Position numbers and translations under genes: made by a program. Below, in pieces: positions 34,962 through 44,168 of a stretch of 64,000 nucleotides of DNA; the first letter of the stretch is position 1; every line of letters starts with the position of its first letter. Source of the stretch: Chitinophaga filiformis (GTDB lineage Bacteria; Bacteroidota; Bacteroidia; Chitinophagales; Chitinophagaceae); the NCBI RefSeq assembly GCF_023100805.1, contig NZ_CP095855.1, forward strand, positions 6,179,001 through 6,243,000, read 5' to 3'. The notes under the pieces are model-generated. The model was given only the letters and a program-made list of their open reading frames with translations, was not told the DNA's origin and made no database searches.

Positions 34962-36212
34962 TTAGTTGCTCACCAGTAGGACTGGATGGTCAGCTTTCAC
35001 GGTGACTTTGATTAACCTGATCTTTTTACCGAGCAGGTTTTTAGCCGTTTCTATTCCCGCAGCAGCAGCCTGGGCGCCCAGGGAAGGATCCAGGCTGCCC
35101 ATGGCTAAGGCCTGCATGGCTTGCTGGGAACCCTCTTTGGCGGCATCCCGGCTTACGCTACCGGGTATACGTATACCTGGCAGTCCATCTCCATCATATA
35201 CTTGCAGGGATACCGAAAATATGGAGCTGCCATAACGTATGGAAGGGATATTGACCTGTAGCCTGTCGGCCTGTAGCTGACAGCTGCCGTAAACAAAGCT
35301 GCCGGCAGGTATCAGTACCCCCTGAACGAAGGCGTTTTGTTGCAGGCGCAATTTGATGGTGGCACCACTGACCAACACCTGGCTTTCATGCACAACGGCT
35401 GCCACAGCGTTATTAACAGCTTCGGGGGTGGGCGTTTCCAGTTCATAAAAACCGTCGCTGGCAGAGCTGCCCACCGATGTCCTTGCACCCGCAGTACCGG
35501 TGGTGGTCATAAGCTCCGCAACAGGTGAGTGCTGGGTATCAGCGATGACAGGAAAGGCTGCCGTTGTATTCTGCAGGGAGGCTTTCTTTATTTTTTCCTG
35601 CAGTAGTTCGGGGTGTTGTATGTCGATAATTTTTTCCAACATACCTTCCAGTTGATCCAACTGGGCATCGCCACTCTGTGGTGGCAAACTGGCGGCGGGC
35701 ATGCCCGTCGTAAGCAGAAGACTGTCGCCCGGTGGGTAAGCAGCAGCAGGTGGCGCTGTCGGTATTGGCATCACCGGTTGGGTGGTATCTGTCCTGGTGA
35801 CCAGTTGTTGTAATAGCGCCAGTCTTTGCTCGACTTGTGCTTCACTGGCTGCTGTTGCTGTGACCGGATTGTCTGCTGCTGGCAGTAGCGTGGTGGCCGT
35901 TGGCTTTGCTGGCGCTGGTGGCCACGTTTGGGCTACACTGCTATCACCGAACAGGTAGGGATCGGTGGCGGCAGTCTCCTGTTTGTGGAGGGCCTCTTTT
36001 TCTGCCAGTTTATACATGGCCAGCTTATCCAGATCCCCTTCTTCAGCAAGTTGCGCTGCAGGCAGGGAGGCATTCAGTCCGGTCGCCGGCGGCGTGTTTT
36101 TGCTACGGGCCTTACCTCCTCCCAGCCCATAAAACAGCAGGGTTAAAAAGGGGATCACAAACAGGGGTAACATCAAAAAAAACTTCTTTTTCCTTTCAGC
36201 TACATTTTCCAT
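34962..36212 (-). CDS. traM: Conjugative transposon protein TraM (VirB10-like)
   Basis: From the ATG at 36212 this has 416 residues; the frame extends two codons further. It has one N-terminal membrane segment (FFLMLPLFVIPFLTLLFYGLGG), a long Pro/Ala/Thr-rich spacer, and a beta-rich C-terminal domain (LVSGATIKLRLQQNAFVQGV, IPAGSFVYGSCQLQADRLQV). It ends with the typical TraM pattern GIETAKNLLGKKIRLIKVTVK. TraM spans the periplasm and links inner and outer membrane parts of the mating channel. Confidence 0.9.
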   Translation of the reverse strand: MENVAERKKKFFLMLPLFVIPFLTLLFYGLGGGKARSKNTPPATGLNASLPAAQLAEEGDLDKLAMYKLAEKEALHKQETAATDPYLFGDSSVAQTWPPAPAKPTATTLLPAADNPVTATAASEAQVEQRLALLQQLVTRTDTTQPVMPIPTAPPAAAYPPGDSLLLTTGMPAASLPPQSGDAQLDQLEGMLEKIIDIQHPELLQEKIKKASLQNTTAAFPVIADTQHSPVAELMTTTGTAGARTSVGSSASDGFYELETPTPEAVNNAVAAVVHESQVLVSGATIKLRLQQNAFVQGVLIPAGSFVYGSCQLQADRLQVNIPSIRYGSSIFSVSLQVYDGDGLPGIRIPGSVSRDAAKEGSQQAMQALAMGSLDPSLGAQAAAAGIETAKNLLGKKIRLIKVTVKADHPVLLVSN

Positions 36213-36228
36213 ACACACAAAAGGTTTA

Positions 36229-36696
36229 CTAATGATGAAATTGTCGTATCATATGCTCGGCCTGGTATACACTATCCATAAAACCAGGGCGGGCCTGTAA
36301 AAAACTATCCAACCGCCCTCTGGCGGAACTGTGACGCAGGCTGTCGATATAATATCGAAACTGCCGGAACAGCAGCGTATCCTGCTGCATGGGCGCCGGT
36401 GGCTGCGGTAGGGTATGCAGCGGCGTTGGCATGGGTGCAGTCCGCAGGGTCTTTTCCAGGCGCTGCTGCTGCCAGCGGTCTGTTGAAAAGGTCGCTACCA
36501 GCAGGTAGGTACTGGTACCCCCAAATACCAACAGCACCGCATATAGGAAATTAGCCTGTTGTCGCACTTTCCAATGGCGGGTACGCCGCTGCATCCAGGC
36601 GGCCCACCGTCGCTGTGCGCCTACGATTAGCCGGGCCAGATAACTACTCAATGCATCCCTGGCCCTTGGCAATACCTTATGTCGTTTACTGGCCAT
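36229..36696 (-). CDS. traL: TraL-like small membrane protein of the transfer apparatus
   Basis: The chosen ATG at 36696 gives 155 residues. The frame is open to 36747, but that start would run into the end of TraK. A basic N-terminal part (RAQRR, QRRTRHWKVRQQ) precedes one membrane segment (NFLYAVLLVFGGTSTYLLVAT), and the C-terminal part is polar and periplasmic. Sequence match is weak; the name rests mainly on its position between TraK and TraM, where TraL lies in Bacteroides elements. Confidence 0.68.
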   Translation of the reverse strand: MASKRHKVLPRARDALSSYLARLIVGAQRRWAAWMQRRTRHWKVRQQANFLYAVLLVFGGTSTYLLVATFSTDRWQQQRLEKTLRTAPMPTPLHTLPQPPAPMQQDTLLFRQFRYYIDSLRHSSARGRLDSFLQARPGFMDSVYQAEHMIRQFHH

Positions 36697-36701
36697 ATAC
36701 T

Positions 36702-37319
36702 TTATCTTTTTATCATGTTGATATCCCTGTTCTCTATGGTCACCCATTGGGTGATCAGAAAACCATGGGTATTGTTATCGGAGCGATCCACGTTACGCAG
36801 GTATCCCTCCGTGACCAGGCTGCGGGTGACGATGGCGCTGGTGCGGATAATACGCAGAGTGCCGTAGTAGCGGAAGCGATAAGGATACTCGTTCAGGTTT
36901 AGCTGCACGGAATCGCAGGTGAGCTCCTGGCTGACGTTGGCGCTGATGATAGAAGTGAAGTAGTTTTTCTCCTTCAGGTCATAATAGGCCTCTTTGGCGC
37001 TTTCATCTGCCAGGTACAGGGCGCTTTTCATATGTGCATCGATCACCTTTTCATCGGGAGAGAGTTCAAAAAACAGTTGGTGAAACAGGCGTACATGGCC
37101 CCTTGCCTCTACCGGCACGTTGTCTTTGCGGTTGCTGGCGAAAGCTTCTATTGCCCTTTCACCGGCGATCAGATAGATACGCTGTTGTGCATTTTCTACC
37201 TTATCCAGACAACTGTAGATAATATATCCGCAAAGGCAGGTATATGCTATGACCAGTACGGCACTGAACAGGCGCGTATGCTTAAAAGCGGTGTCGATGT
37301 TTTTGAGTTGCTGCATCAT
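36702..37319 (-). CDS. traK: Conjugative transposon protein TraK (VirB8-like)
   Basis: The 205-residue product has one N-terminal membrane segment (LFSAVLVIAYTCLCGYIIYSC) and a periplasmic domain with the TraK landmarks ARGHVRLFHQLFFELSPDEK, YYDLKEKNYFTSIISANVSQ, and RYYGTLRIIRTSAIVTRSLVTEG. It ends in TIENRDINMIKR. VirB8-like proteins nucleate assembly of the channel at the inner membrane. It follows TraJ in the usual order. Confidence 0.93.
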   Translation of the reverse strand: MMQQLKNIDTAFKHTRLFSAVLVIAYTCLCGYIIYSCLDKVENAQQRIYLIAGERAIEAFASNRKDNVPVEARGHVRLFHQLFFELSPDEKVIDAHMKSALYLADESAKEAYYDLKEKNYFTSIISANVSQELTCDSVQLNLNEYPYRFRYYGTLRIIRTSAIVTRSLVTEGYLRNVDRSDNNTHGFLITQWVTIENRDINMIKR

Positions 37320-37355
37320 CAGTCACACATTTTCATTTTCACAAATCGCGATACA

Positions 37356-38564
37356 TTAACTATTGGGATCGTCACTCAGTTTGCTGCCGAAGTAGCCGGA
37401 ACCAGTGCCATGGGCGCCCATTCCCTGGCTCATCATCAGGTTCATGTTACCAAAGGCATCGCCGGCCATGCCGCCAGCTCTGTCGACCATGAGTGCAGCT
37501 GTGCTCACACCGCCCGTGGCCATGGCCGCCGCCGTAGTCGGCGCAATGGCCGCCATGCTGGTGATTTTTGCTGTCAGGGCGCTGCCTCCGCCACTGTTAA
37601 CCACCATGTTACTAAGGTTGGGGATGGTGGTGTAGGAAATAATACCAATGATCATAAAGATCAGGTAGCCGACATCTGAACTGGTGAAGAAGGTGTCTCC
37701 GTACTGGGTGATCTGGTCAATATCCAGCTTTAACATCCCTTCCTGTATTTTGCCCAGCAGGGCACCCAGGATGTTGGCGATAGGCAACCACAGATAAAAG
37801 TTGACATAACGTGCAAGGTATACCGTGAGTGTATGCGCAAAACCATCAAAGCAGGCCAGCCCAAATACAAACGGACCGAGTAACGCTAACACCAATAAGT
37901 TAAAGGTGCGCACGGTGTTGATACATAGGGCGGCCGCCTCATAGAGTAGCTGCAACACAAAGGAGATAAACTCTTTGAACCCGCTTTTGAAGTTGTAGTA
38001 GGCCTTGCTCATGGCAAATTCTATGTCATTGCCTATACTTCCCAGCAGTCCCTCATCACCTACTTCGTCATCATGGGTGTACAGCATCCAGAGATCTCTG
38101 TCTCCCTGCCCGTCGTTGATGCCGTACATGCGGTAAGACACCGTTTTTTTCATTTCCTCTTCCCGTTTTGCCAGCAGGGCGGCCACGCTGCTGTTGGCCT
38201 TCTGGCGCAGGGCTTCTGTACCGACGACCGTAGGCTTTAATATCGAATTACAAAGCGCTATCACCTGGGGGAAGATGAGGATGCAAAAACCCAAACAGAA
38301 CGGCCTGAATAAAGGAAAGAAGTCCACCGGTTCTGCGTTGGCAATATGCTTCCATACCCGATACCCGATATAAAAAGTCGCAGCAAAACCCGCGATCGCC
38401 CTCCCTACTCCGATCAGATCTGCACACATAGGCAGCATCTCCTTATAGAGTTTGTCCAATACGCCATGCAGGCCATGCACCTGGTCCACAATGCCCTGTG
38501 CCCAGCAGCATTGCGGAACCAGTATTGTGAGCACAATTATCTTTATCCACTTACCCATCATCAC
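37356..38564 (-). CDS. traJ: Conjugative transposon protein TraJ (polytopic inner-membrane, VirB6-like)
   Basis: This 402-residue protein has a signal-like start (IIVLTILVPQCCWAQG), several membrane segments (about 50-75, 85-110, 205-265, 295-315) and a Gly/Ala/Met-rich C-terminal tail. Landmarks are the N-terminal LYKEMLPMCADLIGVGRAIA, PVDFFPLFRPFCLGFCILIF, and FARYVNFYLWLPIANI-like text (read here as LARYVNFYLWLPIANI). It is expected to form the inner-membrane platform of the channel. Confidence 0.93.
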   Translation of the reverse strand: MMMGKWIKIIVLTILVPQCCWAQGIVDQVHGLHGVLDKLYKEMLPMCADLIGVGRAIAGFAATFYIGYRVWKHIANAEPVDFFPLFRPFCLGFCILIFPQVIALCNSILKPTVVGTEALRQKANSSVAALLAKREEEMKKTVSYRMYGINDGQGDRDLWMLYTHDDEVGDEGLLGSIGNDIEFAMSKAYYNFKSGFKEFISFVLQLLYEAAALCINTVRTFNLLVLALLGPFVFGLACFDGFAHTLTVYLARYVNFYLWLPIANILGALLGKIQEGMLKLDIDQITQYGDTFFTSSDVGYLIFMIIGIISYTTIPNLSNMVVNSGGGSALTAKITSMAAIAPTTAAAMATGGVSTAALMVDRAGGMAGDAFGNMNLMMSQGMGAHGTGSGYFGSKLSDDPNS

Positions 38565-38584
38565 AGATTTAATTGTGTAGTCTA

Positions 38585-39226
38585 TTATTGTTTGTCAATG
38601 CCATGCAGGCTGCGCAAGGTGCTCAGTTCTGTTTTTTCTTTCATACCGGCAATGGCCACCAGTTTTTGCTGCGTGTTAAAGCTGCGCAGGAACAGTAGTT
38701 TCTGCTCCATGTTATTATATATCCTGTCGATGGCCGCCAGACGCTCATCATCACTCATGCGCAGCTGCTGTGCAGTCAGTATCATCGTCAGCTCATCCAG
38801 TTGAAAAAGGGTGTCGTCCATCAGGCGCTTGTAGACGGTGGCCAGATAGGCCAGGTAGTCGGCGTCGAAAGCCCCGCTGCTACGAAACTGCTTTAGAGCG
38901 GCTTTGTATTCCCTGACCATGGTCAGCTGATAGGACAGTATATCGGCTACCCGCGCGTATTTGCGCACGGCGGGGCTGACCAGGTATAGTCCGTCCAGAA
39001 AGAGTTCATGCAGCTTGTAATTACCACTGGTGATGTCTTTGACTTTGTTATAACCCTCGCTGATAATGCGATAACCGTCATACATGGACTGCAGGATTTT
39101 TTTCAGCTCTGCCAGTTTTTCAATGTTGAGTGCCAGTTGTGCCAGTTCATCTGCCTGCGCCCGGGCATAGTGCGGGCTCGTACCTGCTACAAACAGTAGC
39201 AAGCAGGCTAACCATATTGCTCTCAT
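38585..39226 (-). CDS. TraI-like exported protein (copy 3)
   Basis: The 213-residue product has a signal peptide (MRAIWLACLLLFVAGTSPHYARAQ) and is otherwise helical (LALNIEKLAELKKILQSMYD, YNKVKDITSGNYKLHELFLD, LVSPAVRKYARVADILSY). The C-terminal half has RMSDDERLAAIDRIYNNM and TELSTLRSLHGI. Relatives in this phylum are often labelled TerB tellurite resistance, which I think is a carried-over label. It belongs to the transfer apparatus by position, directly before TraJ. Two more members lie at 39236 and 40411. Confidence 0.8.
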   Translation of the reverse strand: MRAIWLACLLLFVAGTSPHYARAQADELAQLALNIEKLAELKKILQSMYDGYRIISEGYNKVKDITSGNYKLHELFLDGLYLVSPAVRKYARVADILSYQLTMVREYKAALKQFRSSGAFDADYLAYLATVYKRLMDDTLFQLDELTMILTAQQLRMSDDERLAAIDRIYNNMEQKLLFLRSFNTQQKLVAIAGMKEKTELSTLRSLHGIDKQ

Positions 39227-39235
39227 GTTGCTGGA

Positions 39236-39904
39236 TTATTGGATGCCGTAATAATTTTTGATCACCTGGTCTTCTATACGCTCACCCTGTCGTTGCTGGC
39301 CCAGCCAGGCCGCCTGCGCACGACAGGATTGGAAAAAGGCCCATTGTTCACGACTGCGCTGGCGCAGCTCTTCCAATATCTGCAGGCGGTGGTCATCACT
39401 CATAGAGAAGGTATGAGCAGAGAAAGCAGCGTTCAGCTGATCTATCAATGCCAGGGCATCGGTGGACAGACGACCACAGCCGGTGACCACAGTGGCTTTG
39501 GCGGCAGGGGCCAGCATGTTGTTTTGCTGCGCCGCGTGCCTGAGTGCCTGGGCCTTTGTCACCAGCAGCAGCTGGCTGGCCGCCAGCGCACCCACATCGG
39601 CATGTGCCGTCAGGGCTGGGGAGACCAGCTGCAGGGATTTGTAGAACAGGTCATGAAGACCAAACTCGCCATTTTTAATCTGGTGAATAAAAGCGATGCC
39701 CTGGTTGGCAGCTTTATATCCTTTCTGTAGTAATTCCAGGTATATTTTCAGTTCAGCGATCTGGGTCAGCAGGTATTCTTTCTGGGTCTTTTTCTGCTTG
39801 AACCATTCTTTAAAGGTAGGCGTCTGCGCGCTGGCTATGACAGTCAGCAGACAAAGACATATACAACAACACATTTTCATACGCACATATTTTTTCTGTA
39901 ACAA
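39236..39904 (-). CDS. TraI-like exported protein (copy 2, divergent)
   Basis: This 222-residue protein has a signal peptide (KMCCCICLCLLTVIASAQ), so the true start may be the inner ATG at residue 9 or 11. The helical body matches copy 3 in layout: LKIYLELLQKGYKAANQG, FGLHDLFYKSLQLVSPAL and FSMSDDHRLQILEELRQR, ending VIKNYYGIQ. It has Ala-rich stretches in the middle absent from the other copies. It lies 10 bases before copy 3. Confidence 0.75.
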   Translation of the reverse strand: MLQKKYVRMKMCCCICLCLLTVIASAQTPTFKEWFKQKKTQKEYLLTQIAELKIYLELLQKGYKAANQGIAFIHQIKNGEFGLHDLFYKSLQLVSPALTAHADVGALAASQLLLVTKAQALRHAAQQNNMLAPAAKATVVTGCGRLSTDALALIDQLNAAFSAHTFSMSDDHRLQILEELRQRSREQWAFFQSCRAQAAWLGQQRQGERIEDQVIKNYYGIQ

Positions 39905-39919
39905 ATCACATTTTCTTTT

Positions 39920-40363
39920 TTACAGTCGTCGTCTTCGTTTAGCCGGTGGCGGTGGCAGCACGCGCTGGCGGTTGGTTTGCGTTTTTTGCGGCACGAGCTG
40001 ATGGATAGAGGGCAGCTCCCAGTTATTTGCTATGCGCCGTTGTTCGCACATCCCATGCATGGCATGCAGGTTGAGTTTTTTTACTCGAAATCCCTCTTCC
40101 TGATTGTGGGACAGCTGAAATTCCAGGCGGTATACCTGTTGTGGTTTTCCCAGACGCACATCTGAGAGCAGCCGGAACTCTGGTATGGTGCCTTGTCGGC
40201 GTTCACATTGTGCCACATATTGATGCAGGCAGCCTTCAAGGGTACCGGAGGCCAGTACATGTCCACTATGCAGGGGCTGCAGCTGAAAGGGTGCCTGGTA
40301 TCCTTTCAACTTAAAGATGCCAACCAAAATGCCGATCTGTTGCTCATTGCTTAACGTAGGCAT
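39920..40363 (-). CDS. Hypothetical protein; member D of the dispersed paralog family
   Basis: This 147-residue protein is soluble. It sits between two TraI-like genes. Its outline matches the products at 23882, 24475 and 52840: an N-terminal helix then KLKGYQ, a helix LEGCLHQYVAQ, then alternating strands (QQVYRLEFQLSHNQEEGFRV). The tail is Pro/Arg-rich (PPPPAKRRRRL). The relation is by pattern only and weaker than among the other three. No function known. Confidence 0.62.
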   Translation of the reverse strand: MPTLSNEQQIGILVGIFKLKGYQAPFQLQPLHSGHVLASGTLEGCLHQYVAQCERRQGTIPEFRLLSDVRLGKPQQVYRLEFQLSHNQEEGFRVKKLNLHAMHGMCEQRRIANNWELPSIHQLVPQKTQTNRQRVLPPPPAKRRRRL

Positions 40364-40410
40364 ACAATAGTTTTTTTAGCTGATCACTTTTGCGGATACA
40401 CCGGCATCAT

Positions 40411-41091
40411 TTAGCGTAGGCCATACATGGCCTTAACTGTACTCAGTTCCTGTTTATCTTTGGTACGTTGCAGGCTTAATACAATGTTCTGGTTGGAATA
40501 GTGACGCAGGTCGGCAATGTTTTTCTCTATACGGCCTGCTGCTTTGTCGATGATAGCCAGCCTTGCGGCGTCGGACATCTGGGTGGCAAAGGCATTTGTC
40601 ACCAGTAGGATCTCATCCAGGTTTTTTACACACTGTAGTAACATACCGTTGTATACCTTGCTGATCTGGTATAACTCAGTGGGTGAGAAATGAGCGTCCC
40701 TTTCAAACAGGGAGTAATATTTCTTGTACTCGCTTACCAGGTCGGCTTGCTGGCGGATGATCGATTTGATACGCTTATAGTAGGCGATGGCAGCGCGTAC
40801 TCGTTGCAGTTCTTTATAATAGGTATCAAAGATGGCCCTTTGTTTTTCCCCCCACTCACCTATCTCCTGTAGTTTCAGTTTGGACATGGCATTTTCCAAT
40901 GCCCGCTGTGCAGCCTGCAGCCGAATAGTCTCGTTCTGCACGCGTTGTACAGCCAGATCCATGGCTTTGATCACTTTCTTTAATGCCTCTTTTACAACCA
41001 CCCAGATCACGGCATGCGTTTGCTGGGTAGGGACAAGGGTAAGCAGTCCCACACAGACCATAAAGATCCATACACACCTGTTCATTTTCAC
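40411..41091 (-). CDS. traI: TraI-like exported protein (copy 1)
   Basis: The 226-residue product has a signal peptide (CVWIFMVCVGLLTLVPTQQTHA), then long helices (LAVQRVQNETIRLQAAQRAL, MSKLKLQEIGEWGEKQRAIF) and YYSLFERDAHFSPTELYQI. The end (MSDAARLAIIDKAAGRIEK, DKQELSTVKAMYGLR) matches copies 2 and 3. Of the three it best fits the TraI of Bacteroides elements, with the family phrase EWGEKQRAIFDTYYKEL. It probably acts in the periplasm near the channel. Confidence 0.82.
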   Translation of the reverse strand: MKMNRCVWIFMVCVGLLTLVPTQQTHAVIWVVVKEALKKVIKAMDLAVQRVQNETIRLQAAQRALENAMSKLKLQEIGEWGEKQRAIFDTYYKELQRVRAAIAYYKRIKSIIRQQADLVSEYKKYYSLFERDAHFSPTELYQISKVYNGMLLQCVKNLDEILLVTNAFATQMSDAARLAIIDKAAGRIEKNIADLRHYSNQNIVLSLQRTKDKQELSTVKAMYGLR

Positions 41092-41150
41092 ATATTTTTA
41101 AGGTCCTTTCAAATGCACAATCCCCCTGCCCTACCCATCGGCAAACGCTG

Positions 41151-41513
41151 TCAGGGCTGTTTATAGTAGGTATTGTCTCCTGCCTGCAGGGTTCCCTTTT
41201 CCAGATTGAAATAGTAGCGTAGTCCATCAGTTCCCAGGTCCATCATGTGCTGTGAAGGATCATAGACACCATGAAACTTCCTGACAGTAGGCAGCTTTCG
41301 CTGTGCGGTACCGCCGCTGTCCAGGTGATGGGCACTGCGCCGTATCTCAAACTCACGCCCTCCCCGGGGGCTGGGCGTAATAACGATGGTTTCCTGCAGG
41401 GTGCCTGCTTCATGGCGCCAGATACGCTCGTAGGTGCCGGTAATGGCACTGCTATCGAAATGGCTGCAGGATACTGTATAAATTAGTAGCAGCATGACAA
41501 GTAGCTTCTTCAT
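41151..41513 (-). CDS. Small lipoprotein of the conjugative module
   Basis: This 120-residue lipoprotein has signal MKKLLVMLLLIYTVSC with Cys16. The mature part is beta-rich (AITGTYERIWRHEAGTLQET, GVYDPSQHMMDLG, GLRYYFNLEKGTLQAGDN). It lies between TraG and the first TraI-like gene. Small lipoproteins in this place are known from related elements, and some act as entry-exclusion or channel parts, but I cannot assign it. Confidence 0.75.
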   Translation of the reverse strand: MKKLLVMLLLIYTVSCSHFDSSAITGTYERIWRHEAGTLQETIVITPSPRGGREFEIRRSAHHLDSGGTAQRKLPTVRKFHGVYDPSQHMMDLGTDGLRYYFNLEKGTLQAGDNTYYKQP

Positions 41514-41615
41514 AAAATGCTTTTGCGCATAAAACAGAGTAAAATTTTAATACAAAACACACATTGCTGCTACATTTTTCTATTTGTTCACAACTTTTCC
41601 GGCGCCGAGGCTTAA

Positions 41616-44168
41616 TCAGGCACTGGCTTTTGCCTGATGCGCAATCAGCGCCTGGATACCTTTTTTCATATCACCCCCACATTGAGCTGTAAACTGTTTG
41701 ACCAGCACCTTCTCCTTCTCCTCGGTAGTATACGCATAATACTCTTGTGGGGAGGGTTCATAGCCATAGACTTTCATACTGACTCCACCATGATCAATAT
41801 AGACCTCCCGATATCTGCGTTTGGGATCGTTGGCTTTGTTTAGTGACAGCACCATGGGTTTGCCTTTGTCGGGCATGCCCATCACAGACTGTAACTGATC
41901 AAACTTATTCTGAAACTTACGCATGTCCAGCAGTATCTTGGTGTCTGCATTGTTTAAGATGGCTTCCTTCACCACGGGGCTGCTGAGCGCATCATCCACT
42001 TCCTGGCTGACGGTAATAGCTTCGCCAAAAAATTTGCGCACAGTTTTATACAAGTAGCGCATGAATTCTGCCATTCCGGATTTCGCGATTGCCTTCCATG
42101 CCTCTTCAATGGTAATCACCTTGCGAATGCCTTTTAATTTGCGCATCTTACTGACAAATAGCTCCATGATAATAATAGTCACCAGCGGGAACAGGATGGG
42201 ATGATCCTTAATGCTATCGAGCTCAAAGACAATAAATCGCTGATGAAACAGATCAAGTCTGTTACGTGCGTTGAGCAAAAAACCATATTCGCCTTCTCCA
42301 TAAAAGGGCCGCAGGACGTAAAGAAAATTGTCAAAATCAAAATCTTTTTCCTTTACGCCATCCTGTGACAACACCTTAGCATACTGGTCCCTCAAAAAGT
42401 CATAAAAACTGTCAAAGCAGGGAAACACTGCCGGATTTTTGTCAATGTATTCAAAGTAACGATGCAGGGCGTTGGACAAGGCAACGTATTCTGAGCGCTT
42501 AAAGCTCTCGTCATCCTTTTTCCATAGTGCAACCAGCAACGACTTAATACTTTCTTTCTTTTCGGTGTCCAGGGTATCCCCTTCATCAATAAAAAAAGGA
42601 TTAAAGCAAAGTGGATTTTTCTCATCGTAAGTAAAGTAATAACCACCCACCAGCTGACACAATCCCTCATAGCTATGCCCAACATCTACAATGACCGCAT
42701 GTGCTCCCAATTCAAAATAGCTGCGCATAAGGTGACACATGAACATTGATTTTCCTGATCCCGATGCACCAAATACTACTTTGTTGCGATTGGATATCCA
42801 TCCCTTGCGCATCGGCTCATCGGTAATATCAACATGAATGGGTTTTCCCATTTGCCGATCTACCAGGCGTACGCCAAAGGGACTTACTGAGTCCTTATAG
42901 GTGGTCTCCTGGATAAAAAAGCAGGATGCCTGTTCAGCAAAGGTGTCAAAGGTCTCGTTGGCAGGCAGTGCCCCGGCATTGCCTGGCAGACCACACCAGT
43001 ATGTTTGTGGAGCGCCTTTGATGGTCTGGCGTGGAACCACATCCATTTGTGCCAGTGCGGCGCTGGCCATATTGCGCAATTCTTTCTGCCGGTCTGCATC
43101 GCTGGACCACACCATTATATTAAAGTGGGCTTTTACCGGCAGTCGTCCCTGGCTGATGGCTTCATTTAAGAAGCTGTTGGTAGCCTCTCTGGCGATGGCG
43201 TTCTCGCGGGAGTAGGCACTGAGCGATTGCAGCCGCCGTCTTTTTGTTTCCAGTTTTTTCAAGGTCTTCTGAGTGTCTTCGATGACCACAAACTGGTTAT
43301 AGATATGATTACAGCTCAACAGTTGCCCCACTGATGCGGCAAAGCCTATCGGAAATTTAGCTTTGTCACTGGAGTATTTGTCATAGGTAAGGCGGCTGCC
43401 ACACAGCCCGGGCAGGTCATCAGGGCTGCTGATGGTATATAGCTGGCAGAGGTTTTCGCCAATACGCAGCTCTGGTTTAAAACAGATATCGCGTACCATT
43501 GGCGCCTGCTGGGCATGAAGCAAAAAGCAATAGCGCTCTATCAGGCCAGCCTGTTGCGGGCTACCTGCCAGCTGATCGTCGGTGAGCCGTATTACTTTGA
43601 TAAAGCCTCCTTCGCTTAACAGACGGGAAAACTGTGATACTTTATCATTAAAGTCCAGGAATTCCTGCTCGTTTAAAAGTCCCGGTGCTACCAGTGAAGG
43701 ACGCAACAGGTTGGAGAAAACGGCATTACTTAAAGGCCGCGTCCCCGCCCTGCGGGTAATCATCAGGTAGCAATGGTGTTCCAGCACTGGCCTTTCATTA
43801 AAAAAACGATCACTGCTGCTATTAAAAAAGCTATCTGATGAATTCACAAAATCCGGCTGGAACTGCTCCTCTGTAAACCAGTCCTGCTTATGCAGGATCA
43901 CGCCAGGGGGCAACAATTTCATTGCTCTGACCCATATCTGGTGTAATGTTTCATACTCGTCGCTGCTGAGGCTAAATATTTCCGGCAGCTCCAATTGCAA
44001 GGCAATGGTCAGGTCTCCATTTTTTGCGAGTATACAGTCCCGTTCTACTTTATATACCGGCAGTAATTTTTCCAGTGCTTTACCTGGCTCACTGCTGTCT
44101 TTGAGTTGTAGCAGCAGGGCTGCCACCACCACCATGGTTACGATCATTATCACTATCATCATGCGCAC
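41616..44168 (-). CDS. traG: Conjugative transposon ATPase TraG (VirB4-like)
   Basis: The 850-residue product has a short N-terminal hydrophobic segment (IVIMIVTMVVVAALLLQ), then the TraG body beginning VYKVERDCILAKNGDLTIALQ and LELPEIFSLSSDEYE. Walker A is VFGASGSGKSMFM with Lys473, and Walker B is near 685 (KVITIEEAWKAIAKSG). TraG powers assembly of the channel and substrate movement. Its first 80 bases overlap the end of TraF in another frame. The family usually lacks this hydrophobic start, so a later start after residue 30 is possible. Confidence 0.95.
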   Translation of the reverse strand: MRMMIVIMIVTMVVVAALLLQLKDSSEPGKALEKLLPVYKVERDCILAKNGDLTIALQLELPEIFSLSSDEYETLHQIWVRAMKLLPPGVILHKQDWFTEEQFQPDFVNSSDSFFNSSSDRFFNERPVLEHHCYLMITRRAGTRPLSNAVFSNLLRPSLVAPGLLNEQEFLDFNDKVSQFSRLLSEGGFIKVIRLTDDQLAGSPQQAGLIERYCFLLHAQQAPMVRDICFKPELRIGENLCQLYTISSPDDLPGLCGSRLTYDKYSSDKAKFPIGFAASVGQLLSCNHIYNQFVVIEDTQKTLKKLETKRRRLQSLSAYSRENAIAREATNSFLNEAISQGRLPVKAHFNIMVWSSDADRQKELRNMASAALAQMDVVPRQTIKGAPQTYWCGLPGNAGALPANETFDTFAEQASCFFIQETTYKDSVSPFGVRLVDRQMGKPIHVDITDEPMRKGWISNRNKVVFGASGSGKSMFMCHLMRSYFELGAHAVIVDVGHSYEGLCQLVGGYYFTYDEKNPLCFNPFFIDEGDTLDTEKKESIKSLLVALWKKDDESFKRSEYVALSNALHRYFEYIDKNPAVFPCFDSFYDFLRDQYAKVLSQDGVKEKDFDFDNFLYVLRPFYGEGEYGFLLNARNRLDLFHQRFIVFELDSIKDHPILFPLVTIIIMELFVSKMRKLKGIRKVITIEEAWKAIAKSGMAEFMRYLYKTVRKFFGEAITVSQEVDDALSSPVVKEAILNNADTKILLDMRKFQNKFDQLQSVMGMPDKGKPMVLSLNKANDPKRRYREVYIDHGGVSMKVYGYEPSPQEYYAYTTEEKEKVLVKQFTAQCGGDMKKGIQALIAHQAKASA

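Noticed and set aside
38585..41091. Tellurite-resistance (TerB) label for the three helical exported proteins
   Set aside because: They have signal peptides, lie inside the tra cluster, and match the TraI-like pattern. The TerB label seems to be a carried-over name with no support here.
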